NCBI GenBank assembly: GCA_025464995.1
Contig: JAODMO010000016.1
Span: 40,369 to 104,368 of the forward strand
DNA from: Microbacteriaceae bacterium
GTDB lineage: Bacteria > Actinomycetota > Actinomycetes > Actinomycetales > Microbacteriaceae
DNA length: 64,000 nt
Reading direction: 5' to 3'
The notes under the pieces: generated by a model
The model's database searches: none
The model's input: only the letters and a program-made list of their open reading frames with translations
Told to the model about the DNA's origin: nothing
Program-made: the position numbers and the translations under genes
In this document: positions 50,878 to 58,941 of the stretch, in pieces
How the letters are laid out: the number at the start of each line of letters is the position of its first letter
How positions within the stretch are numbered: the first letter of the stretch is position 1

Positions 50878-51246
50878 GAGAACCGACAGCACGTTGCCGG
50901 CCGGGTCGCGGAACCACGCGATATCGGGGCCCCACCCCCTCGCGATCCCCTTCTCGTCGGTGTGCGAATCGGCGTCGTCGTAGATCTTCGTCACGACACC
51001 ACGGCTGTTGAGGTCGTCCACCGCCGCCTCGACGTCGTCGACCTCGAAGTTGAGGATCGTGAACGACGCGGGCTCGTGGTTCGGCTTCACGTAGGCGAGG
51101 ATCGTGGCGCCGTTCGCCAGCTGGAGGTTGAGAAACCCCATGTCGTTCTCGACGACGGTGAGGCCGAGGCACTCGCCGTAGAACGTCTTCGCGGCGTCGA
51201 GATCGTTGATGGAGAAGCCGCTGAAGGCTTTGTCGGGGGTGAACAT
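50869..51246 (-). CDS. VOC family (glyoxalase/bleomycin resistance) protein
   Basis: A 125-residue VOC-fold protein: KAFSGFSINDLDAAKTFYGE, LTVVENDMGFLNLQLANGAT, TILNFEVDDVEAAVDDLNSR and DIAWFRDPAGNVLSVLKG, the two beta-alpha-beta-beta-beta units of the fold. Metal ligands of glyoxalase I are not all recognisable, so the enzymatic role is uncertain (dioxygenase, lyase or drug binding). It is the only intact VOC gene in this segment, which also holds two broken VOC genes. Its stop is inside an 18-nt tandem repeat. Confidence 0.9.
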   Translation of the reverse strand: MFTPDKAFSGFSINDLDAAKTFYGECLGLTVVENDMGFLNLQLANGATILAYVKPNHEPASFTILNFEVDDVEAAVDDLNSRGVVTKIYDDADSHTDEKGIARGWGPDIAWFRDPAGNVLSVLKG

Positions 51247-51321
51247 CGGGGTCCTTCCAGGAGCGACCAGATGTGGTCGGTGTCCACATTGCTCGCATCC
51301 CGCCGAATAGTCCAGCCCGGA

Positions 51322-51854
51322 CTACGCCGGCGCGTCCGCCGACGCCGCGCCGCCGGACCGCGGCGCGAGGCGGCGCTGCAGTGCCTGCGGTTCGACGAGG
51401 GTCCCACGTGGTCGTCACCGTGAGGTAGAGCGTCGCCGCGAGTGGCACGAGGGCCGCGACAGCACCGCGCGGAACGGCAGCCAGACGAGCGCGGCGTTCG
51501 CCCTCGCCCTGGTCGGAGCTGCACGCCTGAAGAAGGGTCGGCAGGATGCCGGCCCGGGGCTGGCGTTCCCGCTCCCGCGCAGCTCCGTCGTCTTCTGCTG
51601 CAGCAGCCGGGGACTCTTGTGGTGTCTCTCCTGCAACGGCCGGAGGCGCGGCGCGAGGCGGCGGCGGGTGAGCGCGGGCCGCGCCTGCGAGGCGCCGACC
51701 GGGATGAGCGCGAGCCGCACCGCAGCGGTGATGAGCACGATCGCGATCGCCGAGCCCGCGCCGCGACGGGGTCGAGGGACGTGGCGAGAGTCGTGACGAT
51801 GGAATAGGCCGCGTCGAGCACGGCGGAGATGGGGGCGAACGAGTAGATGTTGAC
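51322..51854 (-). pseudogene. Degraded YidC/Oxa1-type membrane insertase gene
   Basis: On the minus strand the pieces of a YidC-like protein appear in order but in different frames. The N-terminus NIYSFAPISAVLDAAYSIVT with TSLDPVAA is followed, after a frameshift, by SAIAIVLITAAVRLALIPVG and SQARPALTRRRLAPRLRPLQ, then LLQQKTTELRGSGNASPG. A second frameshift leads to AGILPTLLQA, and the last part VAALVPLAATLYLTVTTTW ends in a tail LAPRSGGAASADAPA. The central membrane helices are missing (internal deletion), and the start codon position reads GTC instead of ATG/GTG. It cannot make a working insertase. Confidence 0.8.
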
Positions 51855-51919
51855 GGGGAGAGTCCCTTGCAGTGAGGAGGACGGGTGGGCCGTCTGTCTA
51901 CGCAACCGCCGACCGGGGA

Positions 51920-52150
51920 CTACGCGACCGCGGTCACTCTCGAGGGAGCTCGACTGCGCAGACGACCGTCTGTGTCGGGATGCCGCGGTTGCGACATGCC
52001 GACGAGCGACAGCCGGCGCTCCCGGGCGCCCCGCCCCACGGCGACCTCGCGCGAGGGGATGACGACGGCCGCATACCGGGCCGCGAGTACGGCGCGGCCA
52101 TCACCATGACGAGTCGTGCGAGGAGTGCGTGCGCGGGGCAAGGGTACGCC
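51920..52150 (-). pseudogene. Probable DUF6412 gene remnant upstream of the broken yidC-like gene
   Basis: On the minus strand a C-terminal piece reads GARERRLSLVGMSQPRHPDT then DGRLRSRAPSRVTAVA before a stop; HPD.DGR.R.RAP is typical of the DUF6412 proteins encoded next to actinobacterial YidC paralogues. A hydrophobic segment (AHALLARLVMVMA) lies in another frame just upstream, so a frameshift separates them. It fits decay of a DUF6412-yidC pair together. The family assignment is from memory of a short motif. Confidence 0.45.
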
Positions 52151-52209
52151 ACCGGCGCGGCCGGGCGCACGCCGTCGATCCACAGGGGCTCGGATGGAAC
52201 ACTGGGTGG

Positions 52210-52887
52210 ATGACTCCTTCACACGCCCAGCCCGGCCGCATCGTCATCGTCGGGGGATCCGGCAAGGTCGCCAAAGAGCTGATCCGCCTCCTGCGCGTGC
52301 GGGGTGACGAGGCGGTCGCCCTCTTCCGCAACCAGGCACGCTACGACGAACTCAGCGAGCTCGGCGCTGTGCCGGTGGTGCTCGACATCGAGGCGGCGAG
52401 CGTCGACGACCTCGCCGCCGAGTTCGGCGGGGCGGACGCGGTGGTCTTCTCGGCCGGTGCCGGCGGCGGCAGCGCCGCCCGCACCCACGCGGTCGACTTC
52501 GAGGGTGCCGTCGCGGCGATGGCGGCGGCTGAGAAGGCGGGCGTCTCCCGCTTCGTGATGGTCTCCGCCATCGGCGCTGGCGGGCCAGAGCTGCCCGGCG
52601 AGGCGGGCGACTCCATGCGACCGTACTACGAGGCCAAGCACGACGCCGACGTCGCCCTCACCGAGTCGTCGCTCGACTGGACCATCGTCCGGCCCGGCGG
52701 ACTCACCGACGACCCGGCGACGGGACGCGTCACCATCGGCGAGAAGGTCGAGCCGGGCAGCATCCCGCGCGCCGACGTGGCGGCGACGATCCTCGCGGCG
52801 CTCGACGACGTGCGCACGGTGCGTCGGGCGTGGGAGGTCGTCGGCGGCGAGCACACCGTCGCCGAGGCGATCGACGCCGCACTCTAG
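52210..52887 (+). CDS. NAD(P)-binding atypical SDR (NmrA/SDR_a5-like)
   Basis: A 225-residue Rossmann protein. The dinucleotide loop is RIVIVGGSGKVAKELIRLLR near residues 10-28, followed by ADAVVFSAGAGGGSAARTHA, FVMVSAIGAGGPELPGEAGD and LDWTIVRPGGLTDDPATGRV. The Tyr/Lys pair of classical SDRs is replaced by the YYEAKHDAD pattern of atypical SDRs. Likely NADP-dependent epimerase/reductase or NmrA-like redox sensor; substrate unknown. It is intact within an area of broken genes, and its stop shares CTAG with the stop of the opposing remnant. Confidence 0.88.
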   Translation: MTPSHAQPGRIVIVGGSGKVAKELIRLLRVRGDEAVALFRNQARYDELSELGAVPVVLDIEAASVDDLAAEFGGADAVVFSAGAGGGSAARTHAVDFEGAVAAMAAAEKAGVSRFVMVSAIGAGGPELPGEAGDSMRPYYEAKHDADVALTESSLDWTIVRPGGLTDDPATGRVTIGEKVEPGSIPRADVAATILAALDDVRTVRRAWEVVGGEHTVAEAIDAAL

Positions 52888-53150
52888 AGAGCGCCGGCCC
52901 GGGCCATCCGCTCCCCCGCCTCGGCGACGAAGCGGATGAACCCGGGCGCCACCTCGATCTTGCAGTCGACCCCGGTGGCGATCCAGGCGTCGCGGTTGCC
53001 GTCTCACGCGACGAACAACCCGTGCCGGTCCGCCACGACGAGCGAGTGCGGCTCGACCACGCGATCCGATTCCGCGCCGACACGTTCGGCGAGGCCCTCG
53101 CCCCCCTCGAGCCCGCCGCGCGAGCTCCGGTCCCTCCACTGGCGGTGCGT
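52884..53150 (-). pseudogene. Gene remnant with in-frame stop
   Basis: Reading the minus strand gives VEPHSLVVADRHGLFVA, a TGA stop, then DGNRDAWIATGVDCKIEVAP and GFIRFVAEAGERMARAGAL before the final stop. The in-frame TGA suggests a disabled gene. The upstream part has no continuous frame. I cannot name the family with confidence. Confidence 0.4.
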
Positions 53151-53281
53151 CGGCTACAGAGTGAGGAGAGCGAGGGTGCGGGAGCTCGTCTCTGGCATGC
53201 ACCGAATCCCCGTTCAATCAGGACAGAACACAGGCTGGATCTCTCCTACGGTGGAGCGATCGACGGAGGAGGGGACGTGCC

Positions 53282-53567
53282 ATGGACGGGAGGATCGAGC
53301 CGCTCGCCGTGCCCGTCGCGGACATCGACCGATCGAAGGAGTTCTGCGTGAGCCCGGGCTTCATCGCCGACCACGACATACGCGTCGACGAGACTATGCG
53401 CTTCGTGCAACTGACCCCGCCCGGCTCCGGGCAGCAGCTGCGGGGAGTACGGGGCGGCTGGATACCTCACCCTGCGCGCGGGTGGGTCGATGGCCGAGGC
53501 GGCCGGCTTCTACGGGGGCTGGATCACGAGACGTCGTGGGCCCGTTCACGGGCGAACCCGACTCGAG
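53282..53567 (+). pseudogene. Second broken VOC/glyoxalase gene
   Basis: An ATG opens MDGRIEPLAVPVADIDRSKE, FCVSPGFIADHDIRVDETMR and FVQLTPPGSGQQL, the N-terminal half of a VOC protein of the type with ADHD and MRFVQLTPPGS motifs. Then the frame leaves the family pattern; a different frame shows FYGG and later GPFTGEPDSSGW, remnants of the C-terminal half. One or more frameshifts and a deletion have destroyed it. Confidence 0.65.
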
Positions 53568-53591
53568 CGGCTGGTAGCCGCCGCGGTGCGA

Positions 53592-53597
53592 TAGCGT
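53592..53597 (+). promoter_or_regulatory. -10 box of the carD promoter
   Basis: TAGCGT in GATAGCGT lies 34 nt before the carD ATG, giving a leader of about 28 nt that holds an AGAGG Shine-Dalgarno-like sequence. Confidence 0.55.
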
Positions 53598-53631
53598 CGA
53601 GTCACACGCAACAGGACAGAGGCTGCAGTAC

Positions 53632-54141
53632 ATGATCTTCGAAGTCGGCGAAACAGTCGTTTACCCCCACCACGGCGCTGCCACGATCACCGCGGTCACG
53701 ACGCGCAGGGTCAAGGGAGTGGAGAAGAAGTACATCACCCTCGACGTGCATCACAGCGACCTCGTGGTCGAGCTCCCCATCGAGAACGCCGAGTTGGTCG
53801 GCGTTCGCGATGTGATCGACGCCGCCGGCGTCGAGGCCGTCTTCGATGTTCTCCGCGGCGAGGCGGAGGAAGAGGTCAGCAACTGGTCGCGCCGCTTCAA
53901 GGCCAACACCGAGAAGATGGGCAGCGGCGACGTCTACCGCGTGAGCGAGGTCGTGCGCGACCTCTGGCGCCGCGACCAGCGCGCCGTGCTCTCCGCGGGC
54001 GAGAAGCGCATGCTCATCAAGTCGCGCCAGATCGTCGTCTCCGAGCTCAGCCTGGCGCAGGCCTCGAGCGAGGACGAGGCCGTCGCGACGCTCGACGCCG
54101 TGCTCGCGACGACCATGCCGGAGCGCGTGGCCGCCGAGTAG
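53632..54141 (+). CDS. carD: CarD family transcriptional regulator
   Basis: A 169-residue RNA polymerase-binding protein that stabilises the open complex, notably at rRNA promoters. The N-terminal RNAP-interacting Tudor-like domain is [20 protein letters not shown] then [20 protein letters not shown]; the C-terminal helical domain has [40 protein letters not shown] and [17 protein letters not shown], which bears the conserved DNA-wedge region (the Trp in LWRRD). Length matches CarD (about 162). It is convergent with the PspC-domain gene across a bidirectional terminator. Confidence 0.96.
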   Translation: MIFEVGETVVYPHHGAATITAVTTRRVKGVEKKYITLDVHHSDLVVELPIENAELVGVRDVIDAAGVEAVFDVLRGEAEEEVSNWSRRFKANTEKMGSGDVYRVSEVVRDLWRRDQRAVLSAGEKRMLIKSRQIVVSELSLAQASSEDEAVATLDAVLATTMPERVAAE

Positions 54142-54147
54142 CACCCT

Positions 54148-54171
54148 GCGGCGCCCCGTTGTCGGCGCCGC
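54148..54171. terminator. Bidirectional terminator between carD and the PspC gene
   Basis: GCGGCGCC (54148-54155) and GGCGCCGC (54164-54171), perfect 8-bp arms with an 8-nt loop, located between the two convergent stops. Confidence 0.6.
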
Positions 54172-54354
54172 TCACTTCTCCTTGGGCAACACGACCCAGA
54201 GGATGAGGTAGATGATGACCTGCGGCCCGGGCAGGACGACGGATGCCACGGTCAGCACCCGCACGAGAGTCACCGACCAGCCGAAGCGGTTGGCGATGGC
54301 TGCGCAGACGCCGGCGATCATGGCGCCGTTCTTGGGGCGTTGGAGTGTGTTCAT
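54172..54354 (-). CDS. Small PspC-domain membrane protein
   Basis: A 60-residue protein: MNTLQRPKNGAMIAGVCAAI then ANRFGWSVTLVRVLTVASVV and LPGPQVIIYLILWVVLPKEK. This is almost exactly the PspC domain (GVCAGLA.YF..D.T.VR), with an amphipathic first part and one or two membrane helices. PspC proteins link to envelope stress control; here the domain stands alone. The ATG at 54354 was chosen because the family domain begins there. Confidence 0.9.
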   Translation of the reverse strand: MNTLQRPKNGAMIAGVCAAIANRFGWSVTLVRVLTVASVVLPGPQVIIYLILWVVLPKEK

Positions 54355-54417
54355 GCCCCCAGTCTGCCGGGTGGGGCCGGCCACGACATCAGGGTTGCCC
54401 GTGGGGGGAGGCGGGGT

Positions 54418-55863
54418 TCACCTCGCGGCGGTGGCCTTCGCCTTTTCCTTCGTGATGAACAGGGTCTCCGCCTCCTCGAGCGACAACCCGTTCGTCTCGG
54501 GTACCACCCGCAGCACGAAGACGAACGACAGCGCGGCGAACAACGCGTACATGCCATAGGTGAAGACAAGCGAGAAGTCGGCGAGCGGCGGGAACGACAC
54601 GGTGATGGCGAAGTTCGCGATCCACTGGGCGGCTGCGGCGATGCCGAGGGCGCGGGCCCGGATACGGTTCGGGAAGATCTCGCCGAGGAGCACCCAGACG
54701 ACGGGCCCCCACGATGCGCCGAAGCTCACGACGAACAGGTTCGCGGCCAGGAGGGCGACGGGGCCCCACGCCCCCGGCAGACTCGGGGCATCGTCGACCG
54801 TCACGGCCTGGCTGAAGGCCACCGCCATGGTCGCCAGAGCGACGGTCATCCCAACCGAGCCGAACAGCAGGATCGGTCGACGACCGACGCGGTCGACCAG
54901 CGCGATGGCGACGAAGGTTACGGCGATGTTCGTGACGGCGGTGAAGACCGAGATCGTCAGAGAGTCGCTCTCCTGGAAACCGACCGACTTCCAGAGGGTC
55001 GTCGAGTAGTAGAAGATCACGTTGATGCCGACGAACTGCTGCAGCACGGAGAGGATGATGCCGACCCACACGATCGGCTTGAGCCCCAGGCGGCTGCCGC
55101 GCAGCGCGCCCTTCTTCGAGCCGTGCGCGTCCGTCTCTATCCCCGACCGCATATCACGGATGGCGCGCTCGACGTCGTCGCCGGGCCATAGCCGCGCGAA
55201 GATGCCCCGCACCTCGTCGTCGCGACCCTTGAGCACGAGGTAGCGCGGCGACTCGGGCAACCTGAGGGCGATAAGTCCGTAGACCACTGCGGGCAGCACG
55301 CCGGCGAGGAACATCCACCGCCATGCCTCGAGTCCGAGCCAGAGTTGCTGTCCCGCTCCCCCGGCCCAGTTGGCGAAGACCGTGTCGCTGAGGAGTGCGG
55401 CGAAGATGCCGACGGTGATCGCGAGCTGCTGCAGCGAGCCCAGCGTGCCGCGCAGGTTCTTGGGCGAGATCTCGGCGATGTAGGCGGGGGCGATGACCGA
55501 TGCGATGCCGATGCCCAGGCCGCCGACGAGGCGCCACACGATCAGGTCCCACACGCCAAACGCGAGACCCGTGCCGACGGCGCTCACGAAGAAGAGCACG
55601 GCGCCGACCAGCATCGCCGGGATGCGACCCTTCCAGTCGGCCAGTCGGCCGGCGAGGTAGGCGCCCACAGCGCAGCCGATGAGGGCGCTCGCCACCGCGA
55701 ACCCGGTGAGCGACTCCGAGAGACCGAACTGGTCTGTGATCGGATCGACGGCGCCGTTGACGACGGACGAGTCGAATCCGAAGAGGAAACCGCCGACCGC
55801 CCCGGCGATCGCGAGTGCGATGACCTTCAGGTTCGTCGCTGGACGGGTGGTGCTGCTGGGCAT
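54418..55863 (-). CDS. Sugar porter family MFS transporter (XylE/GalP-like), copy 1
   Basis: A 481-residue, 12-TM sugar/H+ symporter. Family signatures are GFDSSVVNGAVDPI in TM1, RLADWKGRIPAM (GR-motif) after TM2, APAYIAEISPKNLRG, PESPRYLVLKGR before the central loop, QQFVGINVIFYYSTTLW in TM7, LVDRVGRRPIL and the C-terminal VPETNGLSLEE. All are intact. It probably imports a pentose or hexose. zwf lies just upstream on the same strand, which ties uptake to the pentose-phosphate pathway. A 47-nt stretch (55004-55050) is identical to copy 2. Confidence 0.93.
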   Translation of the reverse strand: MPSSTTRPATNLKVIALAIAGAVGGFLFGFDSSVVNGAVDPITDQFGLSESLTGFAVASALIGCAVGAYLAGRLADWKGRIPAMLVGAVLFFVSAVGTGLAFGVWDLIVWRLVGGLGIGIASVIAPAYIAEISPKNLRGTLGSLQQLAITVGIFAALLSDTVFANWAGGAGQQLWLGLEAWRWMFLAGVLPAVVYGLIALRLPESPRYLVLKGRDDEVRGIFARLWPGDDVERAIRDMRSGIETDAHGSKKGALRGSRLGLKPIVWVGIILSVLQQFVGINVIFYYSTTLWKSVGFQESDSLTISVFTAVTNIAVTFVAIALVDRVGRRPILLFGSVGMTVALATMAVAFSQAVTVDDAPSLPGAWGPVALLAANLFVVSFGASWGPVVWVLLGEIFPNRIRARALGIAAAAQWIANFAITVSFPPLADFSLVFTYGMYALFAALSFVFVLRVVPETNGLSLEEAETLFITKEKAKATAAR

Positions 55864-55880
55864 CGCGAGACTTCTTCCGT

Positions 55881-55901
55881 GTGGTGAGTGTTCATCACCA
55901 C
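55881..55901. promoter_or_regulatory. Inverted repeat between zwf and the sugar porter gene
   Basis: GTGGTGA (55881-55887) and TCACCAC (55895-55901) are perfect 7-nt arms with a 7-nt loop, 18 nt before the porter start and 22 nt after the zwf stop. It may be a terminator for zwf or an operator for the porter. Confidence 0.5.
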
Positions 55902-55922
55902 GCTGGAACGACGCCTACGACT

Positions 55923-57293
55923 CTACCCTCGGGTCTCCCGCCACGATGCCGGGCCGTCTGACCCCGCGGGATAGCCATCGAGCGGCACCTCGCCCCGCTT
56001 CCACGCCGCGATGACCGGCCGGAGGATGCGCCAGCACTCCTCCGCGACGTCCCCCCGCACCGACAGGGTCGGATCGCCGTCGAGCAGGCCGGCGAGCACC
56101 TCGCCGTACGCGCTGAGCTCGCCGGATCGGAGTTCGGAGTCGAGAGCGACGCGTTCCAGCTCGAAGGGGTCGTCTTCGCCGTTGATCATGAGATCGAGCT
56201 CGAGAGTGGCGGGCTTCATGCCGATGCGGAGCAGCGACGGGCCCTTCGGGCCGTGCAGTCCCGTCGGCAGGTGCGGCACGTTGCGGAGGGTGATGACGAT
56301 CTCCTGCCGGGCATCGCCGAGCGCCTTGCCGGACCGCAGGATGAACGGCACACCGGCCCAGCGCCAGTTGTCGATCGCGAGCGTGATCTGCGCGAGCGTC
56401 TCCGTGCCGCGTTCGGCATCGACACCCGCCTCGTCGGAGTACGACGGCAGCGTGCGACCGTCTATGGTGCCCGCGGTGTACTGGCCGCGGTGACTCGACG
56501 TGCCGTCGGCATTCCACGACCTCGTCGCCCGGAGCACCTGTGCCATTCCGCCGCGGAGATCGTCGGCGTCGACGCTCGCGGGCGGCTCCATCGCGGTGAG
56601 TGCGAGCACGAGCAGGAGGTGGCTCTGGATCATGTCGATGAGGGCGCCGGCCCTGTCGTAATAGCCCGCCCGCCCCTCCAGCGCGAGGGTCTCGTCGAAG
56701 GTGATCTCCACCTTCTCCACGTTGGGAGCGGAGAGCAGCGGCTCGAGGATGCGGTTGGCGAAGCGGAGACCGAGCAGGTTCAACACCGTCGATTTGCCCA
56801 GGAAGTGGTCGACGCGGAAGATCTGCTCCTCGGGCACGAGCTTCACGAGCCGACGGTTGAGGGCTCGAGCGGCGACGAGGTCGGTGCCGAACGGCTTCTC
56901 GAGCGCGAACACGAGCCCCTTCGGCAGCTCGAGCGTCGACAACGCCTTGCAGACGAGGATGGTGACGGCCGGGGGCAGAGCGAAGTAGAGCGCGACCCGC
57001 CCCGTTGCCGCGTCGAGCACGCGCTGCAGGTCTTTCGCGTCGGTGGCGTCGGCCTGCAGGTAGCGCGAGTCTTTCGCGACCCTGTCGCCGAGCTCCGACT
57101 TCTCGCCGGCGAAGGAGGCAGCGACCCTCTCGTGCCACGCCGCATCCGACATCTCGCCGCGGTCCGCGCCGATGAGCTGCACCTCCTCGCCGCGCTTCGA
57201 CCCGAGAAGAGAGGCGAGGCCGGGGAGCAGGAGGCGCGACGAGAGGTCTCCCCCGGCGCCGAGGATGATGAGCGTTTCGATGCGGTCGGTCAT
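55923..57293 (-). CDS. zwf: Glucose-6-phosphate dehydrogenase
   Basis: A 456-residue cytosolic enzyme that oxidises glucose 6-phosphate to 6-phosphogluconolactone in the oxidative pentose-phosphate pathway. Cofactor motif LIILGAGGDLSSRLLLPGLA (GxxGDL). Active site IFRVDHFLGKSTVLNLLGLR (RIDHYLGK variant, with catalytic His), and EKPFGTDLVAARALNRRL binds substrate phosphate. Length is slightly short of the usual 480-510. It sits between two sugar porter genes on the same strand. Actinobacteria often have a second zwf; this non-canonical copy may be the accessory one. Confidence 0.9.
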   Translation of the reverse strand: MTDRIETLIILGAGGDLSSRLLLPGLASLLGSKRGEEVQLIGADRGEMSDAAWHERVAASFAGEKSELGDRVAKDSRYLQADATDAKDLQRVLDAATGRVALYFALPPAVTILVCKALSTLELPKGLVFALEKPFGTDLVAARALNRRLVKLVPEEQIFRVDHFLGKSTVLNLLGLRFANRILEPLLSAPNVEKVEITFDETLALEGRAGYYDRAGALIDMIQSHLLLVLALTAMEPPASVDADDLRGGMAQVLRATRSWNADGTSSHRGQYTAGTIDGRTLPSYSDEAGVDAERGTETLAQITLAIDNWRWAGVPFILRSGKALGDARQEIVITLRNVPHLPTGLHGPKGPSLLRIGMKPATLELDLMINGEDDPFELERVALDSELRSGELSAYGEVLAGLLDGDPTLSVRGDVAEECWRILRPVIAAWKRGEVPLDGYPAGSDGPASWRETRG

Positions 57294-57318
57294 GAGCCGA
57301 CACTAACCTCTCGTCGTG

Positions 57319-58776
57319 TCACTTGCGGGCGGCGGAGGGCTTCTTTGCGCTGCCCTTCGGGGGCAGTAGGGTGTTCGCCTCCTCGAGCGACATCCCGTTG
57401 GTCTCCGGCACGAGCCGCATCACGAAGAGGAACGAGAGGGCGGCGAACGCCGCGTACATCCCGTACGTGAAGACGAGCGAGAAGGCGGCGAGCGGCGGGA
57501 ACGACACCGTGATGGCGAAGTTCGCGATCCACTGCGCGGCGGCCGCGATGCCCAGCGCGCGGGCGCGGATGCGGGTCGGGAATATCTCACCGAGCAGCAC
57601 CCACACCACAGGGCCCCACGACGCCCCGAAGCAGACGACGAAGACGTTCGCGGCGATGAGGGCGATCGGCCCCCACGCGCCGGGCAGGCTCGGGGCGCCG
57701 TCCACGACGTCCGCCTGGCTGAAGGCGAGAGACATCGTCGCGAGCGCGACCGCCATCCCCGCGGAACCGAACAAGAGGATGGGGCGCCTGCCGACCCTGT
57801 CGACGAGGGCGATGGCGATGAAGGTGACGAGGATGTTGGTGACAGACGTGAACACGGAGATGGTGAACGAGTCGCTCTCCTCGAAGCCGACCGACTTCCA
57901 CAGCGTCGTGGAGTAGTAGAAGATCACGTTGATGCCGACGAACTGCTGCAGCACGGACAGGATGATGCCGATCCAGACTACCGGCTGCAGACCGAGGGCC
58001 TTGCCGCGTAGGGAGCCCTTCTGGCCGGACAGCTTGTCCTCATCGATGGCGTTCTTGATGTCGCGCAGGTGGCGGTCCGAGTCCTCGTCCGGGGCGATCG
58101 ACTTGAAGACCTTCAGGGCTTCCTCGTCCTTGCCCTGGAATACCAGGAACCGCGGCGATTCGGGCAAGGTGTAGGCGATCCAGCCGTAGACCACCGCGGG
58201 GAGGGCGGCGGCCATGAACATCCAGCGCCACGCTTCCAGCCCGAACCACAGGGCCTGGTCCGCTCCGCCGGCCGAGTTCGCGAACAGGGCGTCGGAGAGC
58301 AGGGCGGCGAAGATGCCGGTGGTGATCGCCAGCTGCTGCAGCGAGGCCAGCCGGCCACGGACGTGGCGGGGGGAGATCTCGGAAATGTAGGCCGGAGCAA
58401 TCACCGAGGCCAAGCCGATGCCGAGCCCGCCCACCAGGCGCCAGAAGATCAGGTCCCAGACGCCGAACGCGAAGCCGGTGCCGATGGCGCTGACGAGGAA
58501 CAGAAGCGCGCCGATCTTCATCGCGGGGATGCGTCCGTAGCGGTCGGCGACCTTGCCGGCCAGGTAGGCGCCTGCCGCGCAGCCGAGGAGGGCCACGGCG
58601 ACGGCAAAGCCGGTCACGGCCTCGCTCAGCGCGAACTCGTCCTTGATCGCGTCGACGGCTCCGTTGACGACGGAGGAGTCAAAGCCGAAGAGGAAGCCGC
58701 CGACGGCGCCCGCCACGGCCAGCCAAATGACCCGCATCGGGATCTTGGCGACGGTCTGGTCCTGCGTGGTGGTCAT
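57319..58776 (-). CDS. Sugar porter family MFS transporter, copy 2 (apparent mosaic gene)
   Basis: A 485-residue, 12-TM symporter with the same family signatures: GFDSSVVNGAVDAI, KVADRYGRIPAM, APAYISEISPRHVRG, PESPRFLVFQGK, QQFVGINVIFYYSTTLW, LVDRVGRRPIL and VPETNGMSLEE. The C-terminal half (TM7-TM12, DNA 57319 to about 57957) is very close to copy 1. The N-terminal half differs strongly from copy 1 (KVADRYGRIPAMKIGALLFL versus RLADWKGRIPAMLVGAVLFF) and has codon use like the downstream block. So it appears to be a hybrid of two different porter genes, joined near the block shared by both. The frame is intact and the protein may work. Confidence 0.85.
   Translation of the reverse strand: MTTTQDQTVAKIPMRVIWLAVAGAVGGFLFGFDSSVVNGAVDAIKDEFALSEAVTGFAVAVALLGCAAGAYLAGKVADRYGRIPAMKIGALLFLVSAIGTGFAFGVWDLIFWRLVGGLGIGLASVIAPAYISEISPRHVRGRLASLQQLAITTGIFAALLSDALFANSAGGADQALWFGLEAWRWMFMAAALPAVVYGWIAYTLPESPRFLVFQGKDEEALKVFKSIAPDEDSDRHLRDIKNAIDEDKLSGQKGSLRGKALGLQPVVWIGIILSVLQQFVGINVIFYYSTTLWKSVGFEESDSFTISVFTSVTNILVTFIAIALVDRVGRRPILLFGSAGMAVALATMSLAFSQADVVDGAPSLPGAWGPIALIAANVFVVCFGASWGPVVWVLLGEIFPTRIRARALGIAAAAQWIANFAITVSFPPLAAFSLVFTYGMYAAFAALSFLFVMRLVPETNGMSLEEANTLLPPKGSAKKPSAARK
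57911..57957. other. 47-nt block identical in both sugar porter genes: probable junction
   Basis: This block, which encodes part of VLQQFVGINVIFYYSTTLW, is identical to 55004-55050. Left of it DNA style is that of the rest of the window; right of it style and gene content change. It is the most probable site of recombination or of a wrong join. Confidence 0.55.
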
Positions 58777-58941
58777 ACGGCTCCCTCGGCAACTCGGTCC
58801 GCGGCCTCCGCCGCGAGTACCAAGTCTTACACCGGACCCGGCGTGCCGCCTGTCACATGGGCCAAATAGTGAGAGGAAACATACAGTTACTGCCTCCCGG
58901 CAGCCCGTCCGCCGTGGTCATGCGTTCCTCCCGGCGGGCGG

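Noticed and set aside
53151..53281. A coding continuation of the remnant at 52884-53150
   Set aside because: No frame in this stretch continues the pattern; frames are short and of random composition.
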